This document shows positions 1 through 12,788 of a stretch of 64,000 nucleotides of DNA, in pieces. A program made the position numbers and the translations under genes. Source of the DNA: Syngnathus acus (lineage: Eukaryota; Chordata; Actinopteri; Syngnathiformes; Syngnathidae); NCBI RefSeq assembly GCF_901709675.1, contig NC_051089.1:3510476-3574475 (forward strand). Direction: 5' to 3'. Position 1 is the stretch's first letter; each line of letters begins with the position of its first letter. Below the pieces are notes generated by a model that saw only the letters and a program-made list of their open reading frames with translations, searched no databases and was not told the DNA's origin.

Positions 1-3000
1 TTGAAGACTGACCCCTTCTCACATTCATCTGGCCATACTTCACGGGGGGTGGGGGTCTGGGGGGGTGAATGCTCCAATGGACGCTTGAACCTACAACAGA
101 CCTCACAGGAAAAGGCGCATTTGCATATTGTGTTCCTGAGTAAACAAATCTGTAAGCGACTCGCAAGTCTGGTTTGCCAAATAAACTGAGTGCATTTGTT
201 CAAGTCGCAGTCCTTTCACCAAGACACCACATTCCACGGAAGCCCCCCCACCCTACCCCCGTCGCCCCCTGCCCATTACATCGACAGGACCCTTTCGCTG
301 CCTCACACAAATGCTACGTTTATAGGCTGCTGTGGCCAGAAGTTCACACTCATTGGTTCAAAGAGGCTTTCACGAACAGAGCAAACATTTTTTAGTGAAT
401 CACATCTGTGCCACCGCCTTGAGTTAACCCTTTTCTCACAAGAGAAAAGTAAGACCTCCGTGGCCAGACTTTCCGGCCCCTGCTAGTGCCCCCCTCCAAT
501 ATAATTTAATTTGGAATGTTTTGTGCTCTTACAGCTATTGCAATATGGAAAGGCTATTCACAGACAAAACATTTTGGAAGAGCAATAAAAAACCACGACG
601 CGGCTATTTGTAGCATCTCGCCAGCTAAAAGCTGCGCCTAAAAATATAAAGCGTATCTCGCTTCTCCTTCAAGAGGAAGCATCCACTTCACTTCTGGGCT
701 AATGGCTAGTAAGACGTACATGTATCACGCCGACAACTACGATACGTTGGCAATAAACAAACGCATCTCATTAAAGCTGCAAACAGACATAGAGGGACGC
801 ATCCCGTTTTCTTTATTAAATCCTTGATAATCGAACCTCGCAGCTAAACAAACATCAAGTGTTGACAACAATTCATTCGCCATCGATTGCCCAGGCCGGA
901 AAAAAAATGCGGTGTGACAATCAGAAGCCAGGTCAAAATCAGGAAAGTCAGTGTTGTGACTTATCTGCGCTATCAAATGTTCTAACTCTAAGCGGAATTC
1001 ACAGCTTCCACTTGGCGACCTTATCGATAAATGGCATCGATTTCTTCAGGAGGTATCTGTTTCCCCTCAGCCAGCGTTAAGTGTGAGGGGGCATTCCAGC
1101 ACTGACAGGCCAGTGGCCCCCTGGGGACCCCCCTGCCCCGATCCGCAACGGTGCGGGCCCGTTACGCATCTGGAGCTCATCTCCAGGGCCCGACAAACGT
1201 CTCTACTGGACACTTTAACAGTCAAAAAACAGCAGGAACTTTGAAAGAGGAACCAAACAACACAAAGCACATGCTTGCAAGGAATGGGGAATGATAGCGT
1301 CGTCCTTGTGCCACACACTAATTTGCTTAACAACATAATTCCATAAAGAACCACAGACCATTTGGACAAATGAATGAGAAACAAATATATCGGAGTGATC
1401 AAAACTATAAATTCATCTTTTTTGCCACCACAGAGGCCAGGATAAGTGCCGCGCAGGTCGTAGTTAGCTTAGCTTAGCATTTCTAAGCGGTGGCAGGGAA
1501 GAAAATGCTTTTTTCTCCAGCTAGGAGCCGAACGGTTAGTGTGCCCCTTTATAGAAGCGCTTTTAGCTTTGACGACGACAAAATCGTGTTATCTGAAATC
1601 ACGACTTCGATCCCAAAATGATAAATTGTTCAGCCCAAAGGGGTTCATAACAATTCATTTGATAGACACTGGTAGTTGCTGCTTTGTTTTTACTTTGAGC
1701 AAATCCTTGTAATGATCAAGCATTGACAGCCTGCTCCACCAACATTTAATGGCGTCGGTCGGCTAAAGAAAGCTTGGCAATCGATCTCAGCCATCTGTCA
1801 AGGATGATATGATCTAGAGTAAACCCCTGCTGTCTGCGGCGATAAGGACCAAGTCCCGCTTCAAATAGTGAAAATTCATGATTAACTGATGTTACCCTTC
1901 AAGGATTAGACTGTTCTACAATTGCCTATAGATTCTGGCAAAAGCCTTTATTTTTTGACATGAATCTTCTCGACTCACTCAAGATAAATGAACTTTTCTT
2001 CGATATTCTGATCAACTTTGCTTCGAAGTCTTGAATGTGGCACACAAAGCAGACAAAAAGAAAAAACCCTTACATCATGTCTCGCTTAGCCAACTTGAAA
2101 AGTGCTCTTTGTTTTATCATCTGGCAGGCAAACTTGTTTGAATGTACGAATGACATCAAATTTAGTGGCTGAGAGTGCTGCGCACGGGAAATGCCCTCGC
2201 AATCTAACAGATTTGAAATATTTTTGCAAAGGGAAGTGTGTTAATAAATGTCAAGAACCCAAGCGTGACACAACAGGTCCCCTAAGCTTCTCAAAAAAAC
2301 TAAAACACTAAGCTAACCTTTTACTAAGGCTAGAGGGGGAAAAGAAAGAAAAAAACCTTTATCGGGACTCCCCCATTGCCGCTAAAATTCATTATCTAGA
2401 CGACACGGTCACATGTGGAAACCGTCCTCTCGGGTTTTCTAATCACATTTATTCGGGGCAGCAGAACCTGAGAGGTCTTTGTCGGAGCAGATGGCTTTGG
2501 CTAATCAAGGCCTGGCCCGCCGGCGGCCGGGCCAGTCCAAATCTGCCGCTAAAATTAGCCTAACCGCGTTACACATTAATATGATCATGTCGGTCAGGTA
2601 ACGAGATTCGGGATGTTAAAGGAGTAAATCGGGCGCAAACGGAGTTACGCTCGGCACCTGCTCCCGTATCGACTCGGGCAAAAGAAAACACGCCTTTTCA
2701 TGCTACAACAACCTTCTTGCAATAATCCACGATTGACGTTGTCCCCGTTGTTAATAATTTAATTTTTAGCCGCACTCATTAATCATTTACCAACTGGGCT
2801 TTTTAAAATTATTGACCGCAGTCATTATGGCCCGCAACGTCTATTAACCAGCCTGGCGCTGTTTTGTCATGTTAAACTCGTTTCATTCATTTTCATTTCA
2901 GTGTAATTGCTGCGCTGCTCCTACGCTCGCATTTTTCCAGCCCGGAAGTCTTACGTCAGGGTTTTTTTCCTACATACAAAATTCAGTGACGGCTGCCTCT

Positions 3001-6000
3001 ACACTGAGAGGCGCTGACATGAATATTCTCATCCGACTGGCGTCATTTTTAATTGTGGCATTCGGAGCTAATGAATCGGAAACTATTCAGACAACCAATT
3101 ATTGTCTGGAGACATTGTTTAGTTTAAATTGATGTCTGGTTTTAGACTCAACAGTTGATATTCTTACTTCATAACTAATTATCTCTTGTGTTTAATCAAA
3201 ATAAGAGACAAGTAAACATATGTGTGAAAATTGCAAAACCATGATCAGCATTCTTCAATATCCAAGAAGGAGCTTTAAAAAGTTTGATGAGTACATAGCA
3301 AACAACAAAAACGGGTTTATAAACAGTTGTCGGAAAATAACAATTTTACAATAACATGCAAATTACAGATAGATTTATCAATTCTAAAAATATTTTGTTG
3401 GATTACTTCCTTATAGTACGAGTATGTGTAGCCTCACGTGTTCTGACTCAAACACTGCTACTTTTCATGATGGAGGTTGAACTGTGTATCACCTCGGGGA
3501 TTTATTTTCAAAAGCTGCTGCGGCCCAATTAACAGTATAAACTGTGTAAAAGGGCACTTGAACAGTTTTTCTTACTAAACGGAGCTGCTTTTAAGGCCAA
3601 ACGGGCCGGAGGGTTCGACTGCTTATTGTTCTTGTTGTTTCTTGAGATAATTAGGATCCCGTAGGAGCCGGCCGCTCCGAAAAAAACAGCTGAGTGTCAG
3701 AAGCTGATCCGCGGCTATATCGCTATTAGCATCATGTGACATTTGCTGGGCCGCGGCCAGCGCTTTTGGAAGCTGCGCTGGCGTTTGGAAGGCTTGGCAA
3801 GCGAGCGTGGCCACACGCTGCTGCAAACACGGGATTTTGGCAGGCGGCTGTAATGAGTGCACAGTGAAAAGGGAAAAAAAACTTCCTTCGCCCGTGGCTG
3901 CAAGCCAGAGCCCAGTCAGTCAGCTGCTGTGTTTACCGCAGGGCCTTGACACGGTGGCCCAGTTAGTACCTAGCGGGCTCCTTACACCGGGTTGGACCTC
4001 TGCCAATATTGTGACACAAGGGAAAACAAAATATTCTAACACGATGCCTTTCAACCAGTTGAAGCTAAATTGCTAGCATGATGGCTTTAGCTTTGAAGGT
4101 TTGGTGATTTTATCATTCATCACTTCGCCATTTTTTCTCGGTGAAAATTCTTCTCCGGTCTGTCCACGCAACAAGTTCAAATGGCGATGACCCGTATGTC
4201 CTCTTCGTCCTTGCCAATTGTGCGCGACAAAAGACGCCATTTTGTGAGGAGATCACGCAGCGCAATGTTTCGCTGGCCTTTGAGTCCCTCCCGACAAAAC
4301 AAAATTATTATTTTCTTTACATTATATTATATTATATTGTTGTTATATATTTTATTTTTATTGTTACATATTTTATTTTATTTACATTATACCTCTAACA
4401 TTTCTTTGTTTTGTGTGTATGTGGTTATTTAGCTAATGAATTTTATGAATGATCTTTTTTGTCTCTATCGTCCATTTTCTGCAGCTTCCCCCAAAAAGTT
4501 ATTTTGTTGACGACAAACATTTTTTGCTGTACATTTAAAATACATTGTGCGAAATATACGCCTTGACCTATTTTTAAAAGCAGGTAAAGTTTTACTATGT
4601 ATGTAATGAGGAAGCACGCAAATATTGTATTATGCCGGGAGTCATCTTGGCTACGTTTATAAAGCGGATATTGTTTAGTGGCTCCCGACACGGAGCAAAA
4701 CAGACTTTGTTCAACACACACCGATATGACCTTGGGGCTCCATTGGCCCGCAGCTGCCGAGGTGTATTTCTTTCATTGCGCTATATGTTTAGTTCCTTCT
4801 GTTTGCCTTCATTAAAGAGCAGGTGTTGAGATACGCCAAGTGGGAGGGGCTGGAAAGGACCAATGGGCGGCGGCAGTGAAGGGGGGGTGTTGGTCGTGGT
4901 TTTCGCTAGCGGGCGACTGATCGAATTACAGCAAGCATCAGTAGCTCAGTTTCCATTAGGAGGCGAGGAAGTTAATCCTCGGGGGTGGATTTAGATGTGG
5001 GGGTGGGATGTGACAACAAGTGGAGGCGTTTTTTTTTTTTTTTTTTTTTTTAAACGTAAAAACTTTTTTTAGTCTTTCACTTTAATTCTCTAACAGGGAG
5101 CTGGACGGCAAAACTTGTCACGTGACCAAAGACAAGTGCCGCACTTTGCTATTGCGAGGCTTCAAACGAGCATTCGTGAAATACTAATTTAACTAATTTA
5201 AATTGAAGAAAAAAAAAAATGCTGATAAATTGTTTTGTTTTTTAATTGTAATAAAAACCTTATTGGCTTAAATTGAAATTGAGTAATAGTGATCAAACAT
5301 GATAAAATGTAAGTCAAGCAAAATTGGAATTTCATATTAAATAAATACTCGGGGGGTTGTCCTTCTGTCATTCTGAAATTCTAAATCAAAGAACTTATAT
5401 CAGAATTTATCACGATTTTTAACATAAGACTGAGCGCATATTCTTGAAAAATGACATTATTGTGACACTCCTTTGATAGTTGGACCAAAAAAAAAAAAGT
5501 GTCTCTGCTTGCACCAGCAGGCGCTCCCGCCCTCCCTCCCATCAGCTCCTCCCATCCAGGCCCTTTGGCTTCTTTCTTTTACTGCCCCCGTGACACTGAT
5601 GAAGGGGGTTGAACTGGATTGAAAGATCACCAATCAGGGGCCAACTATAACACGGGCGAGCAAACACCCGCCATCTCGCCTTCCTACCCCCATTCGCTCG
5701 TCTCTTGTTGGAAGCCCCCTGTGGGAATGTTCACTGTTTGAAGAGTTAACTCTTTAATTCCGTCTGGAATGTTTCCTCTGGGTGGGGCGGCGTGGTGTGT
5801 CGAGCCAGACCGCTAAAGCCGCTCCTCCCCCTTCATCTGCCTACTAAATTCAATACCTCTATTTCTGGCCTGGGGGGGTCTTCCACATGTAGGTGTTAAG
5901 AGCAGGTCAGCACAAAGTGAGGTTTGTGTGCGTGCCACGCGATTATTCCCGATACACTTATTGAGATCAATGTGAAAAAGTCATTGAAGCACCCACCATG

Positions 6001-9000
6001 ACATTTTCACGGGTCTGCAATCCAAACCGATATTGAAAAACGTCATGTGATGTAGTACAGTAGAGCGAGTGGAAATGGTCCAAAAAAATTAGTTCTCATT
6101 TGCGCCGTTTCCCTGTTAGTGAATAATGAAAATGGAAATAAATAGTTTCACATTCTGCCCAATTGTTTGGTTGAGTTCCAAACAGCAAGTTGTGTTGTCA
6201 ATTATTTTTTAATGAAATACAAAAAATATATATCTATTTTTAAATGAAAACAAATTTTCGATTTAAATCACAAATATAACGCAGACACGTTTAGATTTCA
6301 AGTCACGCGACTTTAGCAAAACATTTTTGCCCCAAATTTGAATCACATTTCAAATTTACTTTCAACCTCGTGTCGTCAATTCCTTGGCTCCACAAATTCG
6401 ACCTCGCAACTGAAGTCCGGTGTCGTATTTGTCGCCCAAAACTTGGCTCAAATTCTGAATCGTATCTCCTTTTCCGACGATGTAGCTACAATATTAGCAG
6501 CTTAGCGCAGGAAGGAAGGCCACCATCGCTTAACGATTATCATACTCAACTCCGAGCGGATACATATCGTGGGACCGAATCATTTTTTTACCACTTATGT
6601 CGTTATTAAACACAATCATCGGATTAAATTGAGTTTAATGCTCAAATATAGCCCGTCTCTACTGGAAACTGGAAAACAAAATAGAATTAGATGTTGCTAA
6701 TTGGCGCGGCTCTGCATTTCCGTCCTGACAGAAATTCAACATGCAGCCATTACGGTCAGGCAACATTAGGCACAAAGGCACATTCATCAGGAGGGGAGAA
6801 AAAAAAAAAAAGTCAATAAAAAAAAAAGAATTGGGAGCTGAGGCGCCTCCATTCAGAGGATATGGGTGAGGGGGTCACGCAGCAGTGACTCTCAACCCGG
6901 ACAAAGTAAATAATTATACCAACAGCTCGGTTTTTCTTAATACCGTACAAGCAGGTTATAAATGAATGTGAAGTCCGCAGTGAACTTTCCACCCTGTCAC
7001 ACTCGAGCGCGAAGAGAGAGGTTGGGTCGAGGGCTGGAAAAAGTCCAGCGGTGACAAACGACGGCGGCTGACGAGCACAAACGGCGGAGCCGCTCCCGGA
7101 GGGCTGACGAGAATAAATCAGCGTGAAACCAGATCCGCCGTAATGGAGTCAATGAGTCACGCCGCTTGAGTTGCCATTTTGTCATCTTAATGCAACTTGT
7201 GTGTTAACAAATAAAAGGAAAGATCATTTCAAAAGCGGGTTCAAACATTTTTTTTTTTTTTAGCAGAAATGACAGACAATGCTAGCTCACATCCTGGTGA
7301 AACCATAAAGTTGTAAATAATGGAGTGTATCACATGTTTAATGTCTTTTATGCTGTGGATTTTTTTTATTATCGCGCCGACAGCTAGTTTTTCCACCTCG
7401 GTAAAGATAACTGCCGAAGTGCGGTCAGTCGTGATTCGACGGCGACATTTTATCACACGACGGCAACAGTAGGAACGTGTTGGTCAGCTCAGATTGACGT
7501 GTCAGGAAAGTTCCATGACACATCCCGGCGTCAAAATAAAACCTCGGCTCCACCGACCGGTTCGATGCAAAGACCTCGGCGTTGGTCATAAATGAAGCGT
7601 GAACGGCGGGTCGGGGGTGAGGACGGACATTCCTCCCTCTCGAAAAGCTCAAGCACGCAATCGTTATCGATCTTTCCTCCTGAGCTGCAGCTGTGGTGGC
7701 TGCCCTCCCTTCCTGGCTGATGTGTTGCTGGGGCGACAGCTAAATTATGCAACAGGCCGGGCTGGCGGGGGACCGAAAGCCACGAGCCGGCTTTGAGGGG
7801 TGGCCGACGCGAGACATCGGGAACGATTCCATGTGTCTGTGAATATGCCTTGCTACTACAACACAAATTCAATAATTAAATCATTGTAAAAAAAAATATA
7901 TATAATAATGTTTTTCAAACAACAAAAATAATCTTAACAGAAAAAAATGTATGATACCAGTCAAAAGTTTGAAAATAACCTCTAATTCAATGTTTTTTAA
8001 TTATTATTTATAATAATTTATTATTTCAAAAATTCCTGGAATGTAGATTAATACTTAAACTATTATTAAGAAATATCGATGATGGAATTCCTTGATAAAA
8101 GACTGAAAATAGAATGTAAATGTAAATAAAGTTAATAAAAATGTCAGATATTTGAAGGTGTTTCCAAAGTTTAAAAAAAAAAATTATTGATCACTTTGTC
8201 CATATTTGCAACAAATTTAAAGTATGACACAAATGAAGAAAAAGGTGACAACGTCAATATTGTATATAAAATTGTAAATTAATTGAATAGAATTAAAGAC
8301 AATCTCTTAGAGGGAAATGTCGCATTTACAGCACTGACAAGTTCAATCGCAAATTGTCTTTTATTGAAAAGTACACCGTGACTCATTTTATAGCGAGACA
8401 AGAACACCATTGATCATCATTGCAATCTTGTGCCTATCGTGACGTCTGTATTTTGCACGCGCTCACAGAGCGGGTGATGCGCCACCTGTAGCACACCATC
8501 GCCATCGATACAGTCGATCTCTGTTGTGCAGGCCTGATTAATACTGCATTAATCACACAGGGATTATCATGTGTGTGTGAGAAGGAGGTGCTGCTGGTTT
8601 GTGGGGCTGGATTACAGGGGTCACGCAGCCAATGTCCCAGCGTGGCAGAGGCCAAAGTGCAGAGGATGGCCTGCCGCCCGCCCCCCCCTGGGCTTCCCTC
8701 CACGCGACGCCATTGTGCCCTCCCTTGTTTGGCAATTATTTACTCTGCTGTTTAGGAAGCAAAAAAAACAGCGGACGTCCCCCTCTGTCCTACACCCCCC
8801 CCCCCCCCCCCTTCGGTCCTGTAAAACTGGCCCAACTAGTAGCCGAGAAGTGGGCATACATGTTACATCCCTGTTTATATTTATGAATGCTTATTTGTCT
8901 TTTGTTTTCCAAAGTGACGGCAAGAATGGTGAGCAGCCTTGTGCAATGAATGCTGCTGCTTATTATGAACTGAGTTGAACTGTGCTTGTGTCAAGTCCGT

Positions 9001-12000
9001 GCTTGCAAGTCCGAGCAAAAAAAAAATAATAAAAATCATCCTGATGACAGCTTGTCTCTCAGGGCTGCGCTGTTTTGAAAATGCATAATTAAATTGTCTA
9101 AAATATTTTTTAAAAATATATGTTTCTACTTTTTACTATTCACGTTGATTTACGTATAAAAAAAAAAGCATCTAATTCAGCTACAAATCGTCAACAGTGT
9201 TCAGCACCCCATGGTTTCATTTAATTATATATTGTTTGAGGGCCGTGTAGTTTTCACGTGTACTTTCCTCGCCATTAAATCGCTTCACCATTTCCATGCC
9301 GACGTGGAGAGCAGGTCAGCTAGATGTTAAGTGCATGGGACCACTTTAGATGGCTCTCGCCATTATTAAAGGGAGGGTGGAAAGGTGGGAAGTGCGTGGG
9401 TGGGTGTACTTGCAGCATCTGCCTGCCTGACTTGTCTGTCTCTCTCTCTTTCGCTTCTCCAAGACAATGACATCAAAAAAAAAAAAAAGCTACTCTGTCC
9501 TCCTCCCCCTACAGCGGTGCAACCTGAAACTGCCTGAAGAGATGAGCTGCCATTAAATACTGCAGAGCTGACATAATGACAGCGAAGATAAAAGAGAGGA
9601 AACTAAACAAAAAAAACAAAAAAAAGCCAGACCAATTCTAGTCCATCCTCCTCCAACCCCCGCAGGCTCGCGCGGTCTCCGCTAATAAAAGACATCGGGC
9701 CACTGATAGGGCCAATGGCTATAACTTTACTTTGCTCTGATCTTTGACAAAAGCCAGGTCAACTTACCGAATCAGGCAACTCATGACAAGAATTCCACAC
9801 TTTAGATTCAGTTCTTTTTTTAAATTAGGTCATAGTAAAGAACAAAATAATATATTTGGATCTTTTGCATCTCAAGCCTTTGCAAAACTCAACTTAAAGT
9901 GTACATTGATAAGAGCCGTTGTTTTTCCATGACATCATCGAAAGCATCGGTGTCAAAGTCAAGGCCCGGGGGCCGGATATGGCCCCGCCACATCATTTTA
10001 TGTGGCCCGAGAAGACAAATCGAGTTCATGCAGCGATACTAAAATTACAAACTTCAATTTTAAAAAAAATAGAGATTTATATATTTTTTACCTTACCAGT
10101 CACCTTTTTAAAATTTTTACTGGGTCTGACTTAAAAAAATACTCATCAATTTAATGTGTCGCTCATATCATATGAGGTGTTCACACATTTATTCGGCTGA
10201 ACATAATGACCCTATATGATGCGGCCCCCGACAAAAATGACACCCCTGAATTCTAAAGCAACGAAATTCCTCCAAGAGAAACCGCTTGTTTCGTTTTGTT
10301 GTCGTGAAAAGTAATCCCGCAGAGCAGACGTGTTAGTGTTTGGATTTATGCTAATCGTAGCCACTACGATACAGAATATCGAATCGGGACATCTCTCGTA
10401 GTGAGTCGTCAGTGGTCGTAACTAGTAAGTCCATTTTGTCATGGAAACAGCCAGCCAGCCAGCAAAAAAAAAAAAAAAACAGTTCTAGTTTAAAATAGCC
10501 AGAGTAGTTTTGTGTTTGTATATCCCAAACAAACGGCGGAGAAACTATTCTGCAACCTCCTTGGCAGAGGCACTACTACGACTGCTACAGCTGTTGCTGC
10601 TGCTACGTTCCTTCGCCTGCGTCATTGCCGCCAAATGCTAAATTTGGAAAAAGGCCGAGGGGGAAGCACCGCTTGGGATACATTTGCCGTTAAATATAGA
10701 ATGTAATAAAACCCAGACACGCGATACAAGTCGAGATACCTCGCCCTCAACTCGCCCTGTCCTACTATCGCGCCGGGCCGCGTGGATCTCGGCCGCTGTC
10801 CAACTACGCATTCCGATGTTCTGTAATGTTGTGCTGAGGCAATATTTATTTTGAAGGGAAAGTGCACTTGGCACACGGCCGAAACTCCGCCGGAGAGGCT
10901 CGGGGGGTGTGCGGGGGAAGAAAGGTAGGAGGCCGCAGGAGTGCTCCGAGCTCTGCTACTGTGTGTACGACTTCCAACATTCCCACCCAAAATCCTCACG
11001 TTGACCCGGACAACCACCCACAGCCTGACGACTTGACGAGCAGGACCCGAGCCAAGCCAGAGGCTCACACACACACACACGCACATAAGGAGAGTGCTCA
11101 CGTTGCGCACAAGCCTGGCTCGATGCCAGCACTCACTTAAGCGGATTTTTTTGCCACAAAAGCCAATTGTGGGTCAAAGCTACACACACATGTTGGAAGC
11201 GTCTACAAGAATGTGGGAAGGTGACGTCACCCAAATAGCGGCAGACGCTTTCATTTTCTAATGTAAGACAAAAACAACATTTGCAACCACAACCACGTGA
11301 AGATTGGAAATAAATGCAAGCATTAAAATATTCAGCTGAAAATTGGAAATGTGGGGGGGGGGGGGGGATTGCAACCCATTAAGGCAACATTAAAGACATG
11401 TAAACATGACCAATTACAAGAAAAATATCTTAATAGCAATCTCAAATTGTTGGAAAAAAAAGTTTCCATAGATTTAGGTTACGCAAACATTAAAAGAAAA
11501 AAAAAAAAACGCCTCTCGACGCCTTTCATTTCATGTTCTACAAGACGACTCGCAGAACCAGTATGGTGATATAAATCCGATGTTTGGTCTGCGACTCTCC
11601 TCGGGGTGGTTTGCGTGCCTCCCGGGGTGTTCCCATGGAAAGGGATACGCAAAGCTGGTGAGATTAGCCTGTGGCTAACAGTAGGGGGCTAAACGGAGAA
11701 ATCAAACAAGCATAAGTCCATCTCCATCCTCTTCCAGCATCCTCAAGTGGAAGACCAGAAGACGAGGTTCTTCCCCTCAGCAATCAGACTCATGCACGCT
11801 AAATAAACCGCAATCACTTAAAACCTCCCGCCTACACCTCGTGATCATTTCACATGACTCACTGTCCGTGGGAATAAAATTGACGATCCGACGGAGAGGT
11901 TTTGGAGCCATGTCCACACAAACTTTTGAATCGACGTTCCACAGATCCGATGGGCAATTATATGCAAATTTGTCTGAATACCAAAGGTCGACTGGAATGT

Positions 12001-12788
12001 AAATAAACAAGTTGTTTCGATAGATTAAATCATCTTCTGATCGGAACGGTGATTTTTTTTTTCCTTGCTAATCCAAGATCGGTTAGCGTCCGATAAAAAA
12101 CTGCAAATCTATCGAAGCGTTTTGGATAAGAAAACACCTGCAAATAAGACACGCAATATAGGCAAACGTGCATCCAGAGTCACATTCACACCCGAGGCCA
12201 ATTAAGTCGAAAAAAAAAAACCCAACAAGCATGTTTTTGGAAAGCGGGGGGGGAAGCCACAACAGAGATTGCACAACTTTGCATCGACACAAATGGGATC
12301 AAGTCGATGAGACGTTCACGAGCTGCTGATGACATCCTTGGTATTTTTTTTCACTACTTTGAAAATCACACAACTCAAGTCATAAGAGGGAGAATGATTT
12401 ACAATGGACGTCTGCATTGATCAAAAGTCAAGTTGTAAAGTCGACGAGTCTGCTCCAAGCCTACCTGGAGAAAAGCCGCGCACGCATGACAGATCTATGC
12501 AAACTCTACTCAGGAAGGCCGAGAGCTCAGATTGAAACTCCCCGACCTCAGAACTGAGAGGCAGATGTGCTAACCGCTTGTTTGTGTAATGCCTGGCTGT
12601 GAACAGATGTAATGAGATCTGTTTTGCATTTTGTTCCCCCAAACGTATCAAAAAAGAATTGAACCATGACCGTCAAAAAAAAAACAAGGTATGTAGCATG
12701 CGTACCAAAGTGTGATTTTTCTTGTTGCCTGCTTCGGACAACTGTGATGTGGCAGATGATTAAAAACAAAAACTTTGAGGAAACCGAC
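1..12788. other. Probable intron of the arid3b-like gene; no coding exon recognised
   Basis: The minus-strand exon at 12789-13439 ends in a phase-0 GT donor, so the transcript must continue to the left. I looked for the next ARID-domain exon (expected to begin with a Leu-Tyr-Glu-Leu-Asp-type segment) and did not see it, so this stretch is best read as intron running off the window. It is AT-rich, with mononucleotide runs such as the T-run near 5031-5051 and a C-run near 8798-8810. It holds one short transposon-like element (9945-10248), a GC-rich palindrome (2512-2535) and an AT-only stretch near 4320-4390. GC-richer blocks near 2440-2680 and 7000-7150 could be conserved noncoding DNA, but that cannot be judged from one sequence. 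The open frames here lack splice context and homology and are treated as chance. Confidence 0.6.
9945..10248. mobile_element. Short non-autonomous DNA transposon, probably hAT-type
   Basis: The 304-bp segment begins CATCGGTGTCA and ends in the imperfect inverse, TGACACCCCTG, giving about 11-bp terminal inverted repeats. Just inside the left end is a GC-rich subterminal stretch of the form GGCCCGGGGGCC, with a matching GGCCCCCG block near the right end. CAGGGGTGTC-like termini with GGCCC-rich subterminal sequence are typical of dispersed hAT-like elements in vertebrate genomes. No transposase frame is present. The flanking 8-bp sequences do not match, so either the target duplication has decayed or my boundaries are slightly off. 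Confidence 0.5.

Noticed and set aside
10622-11110. 162-residue minus-strand open frame in the arid3b intron
   Set aside because: No recognisable domains, a CA-repeat-derived Cys-Val segment, and no exon signals.
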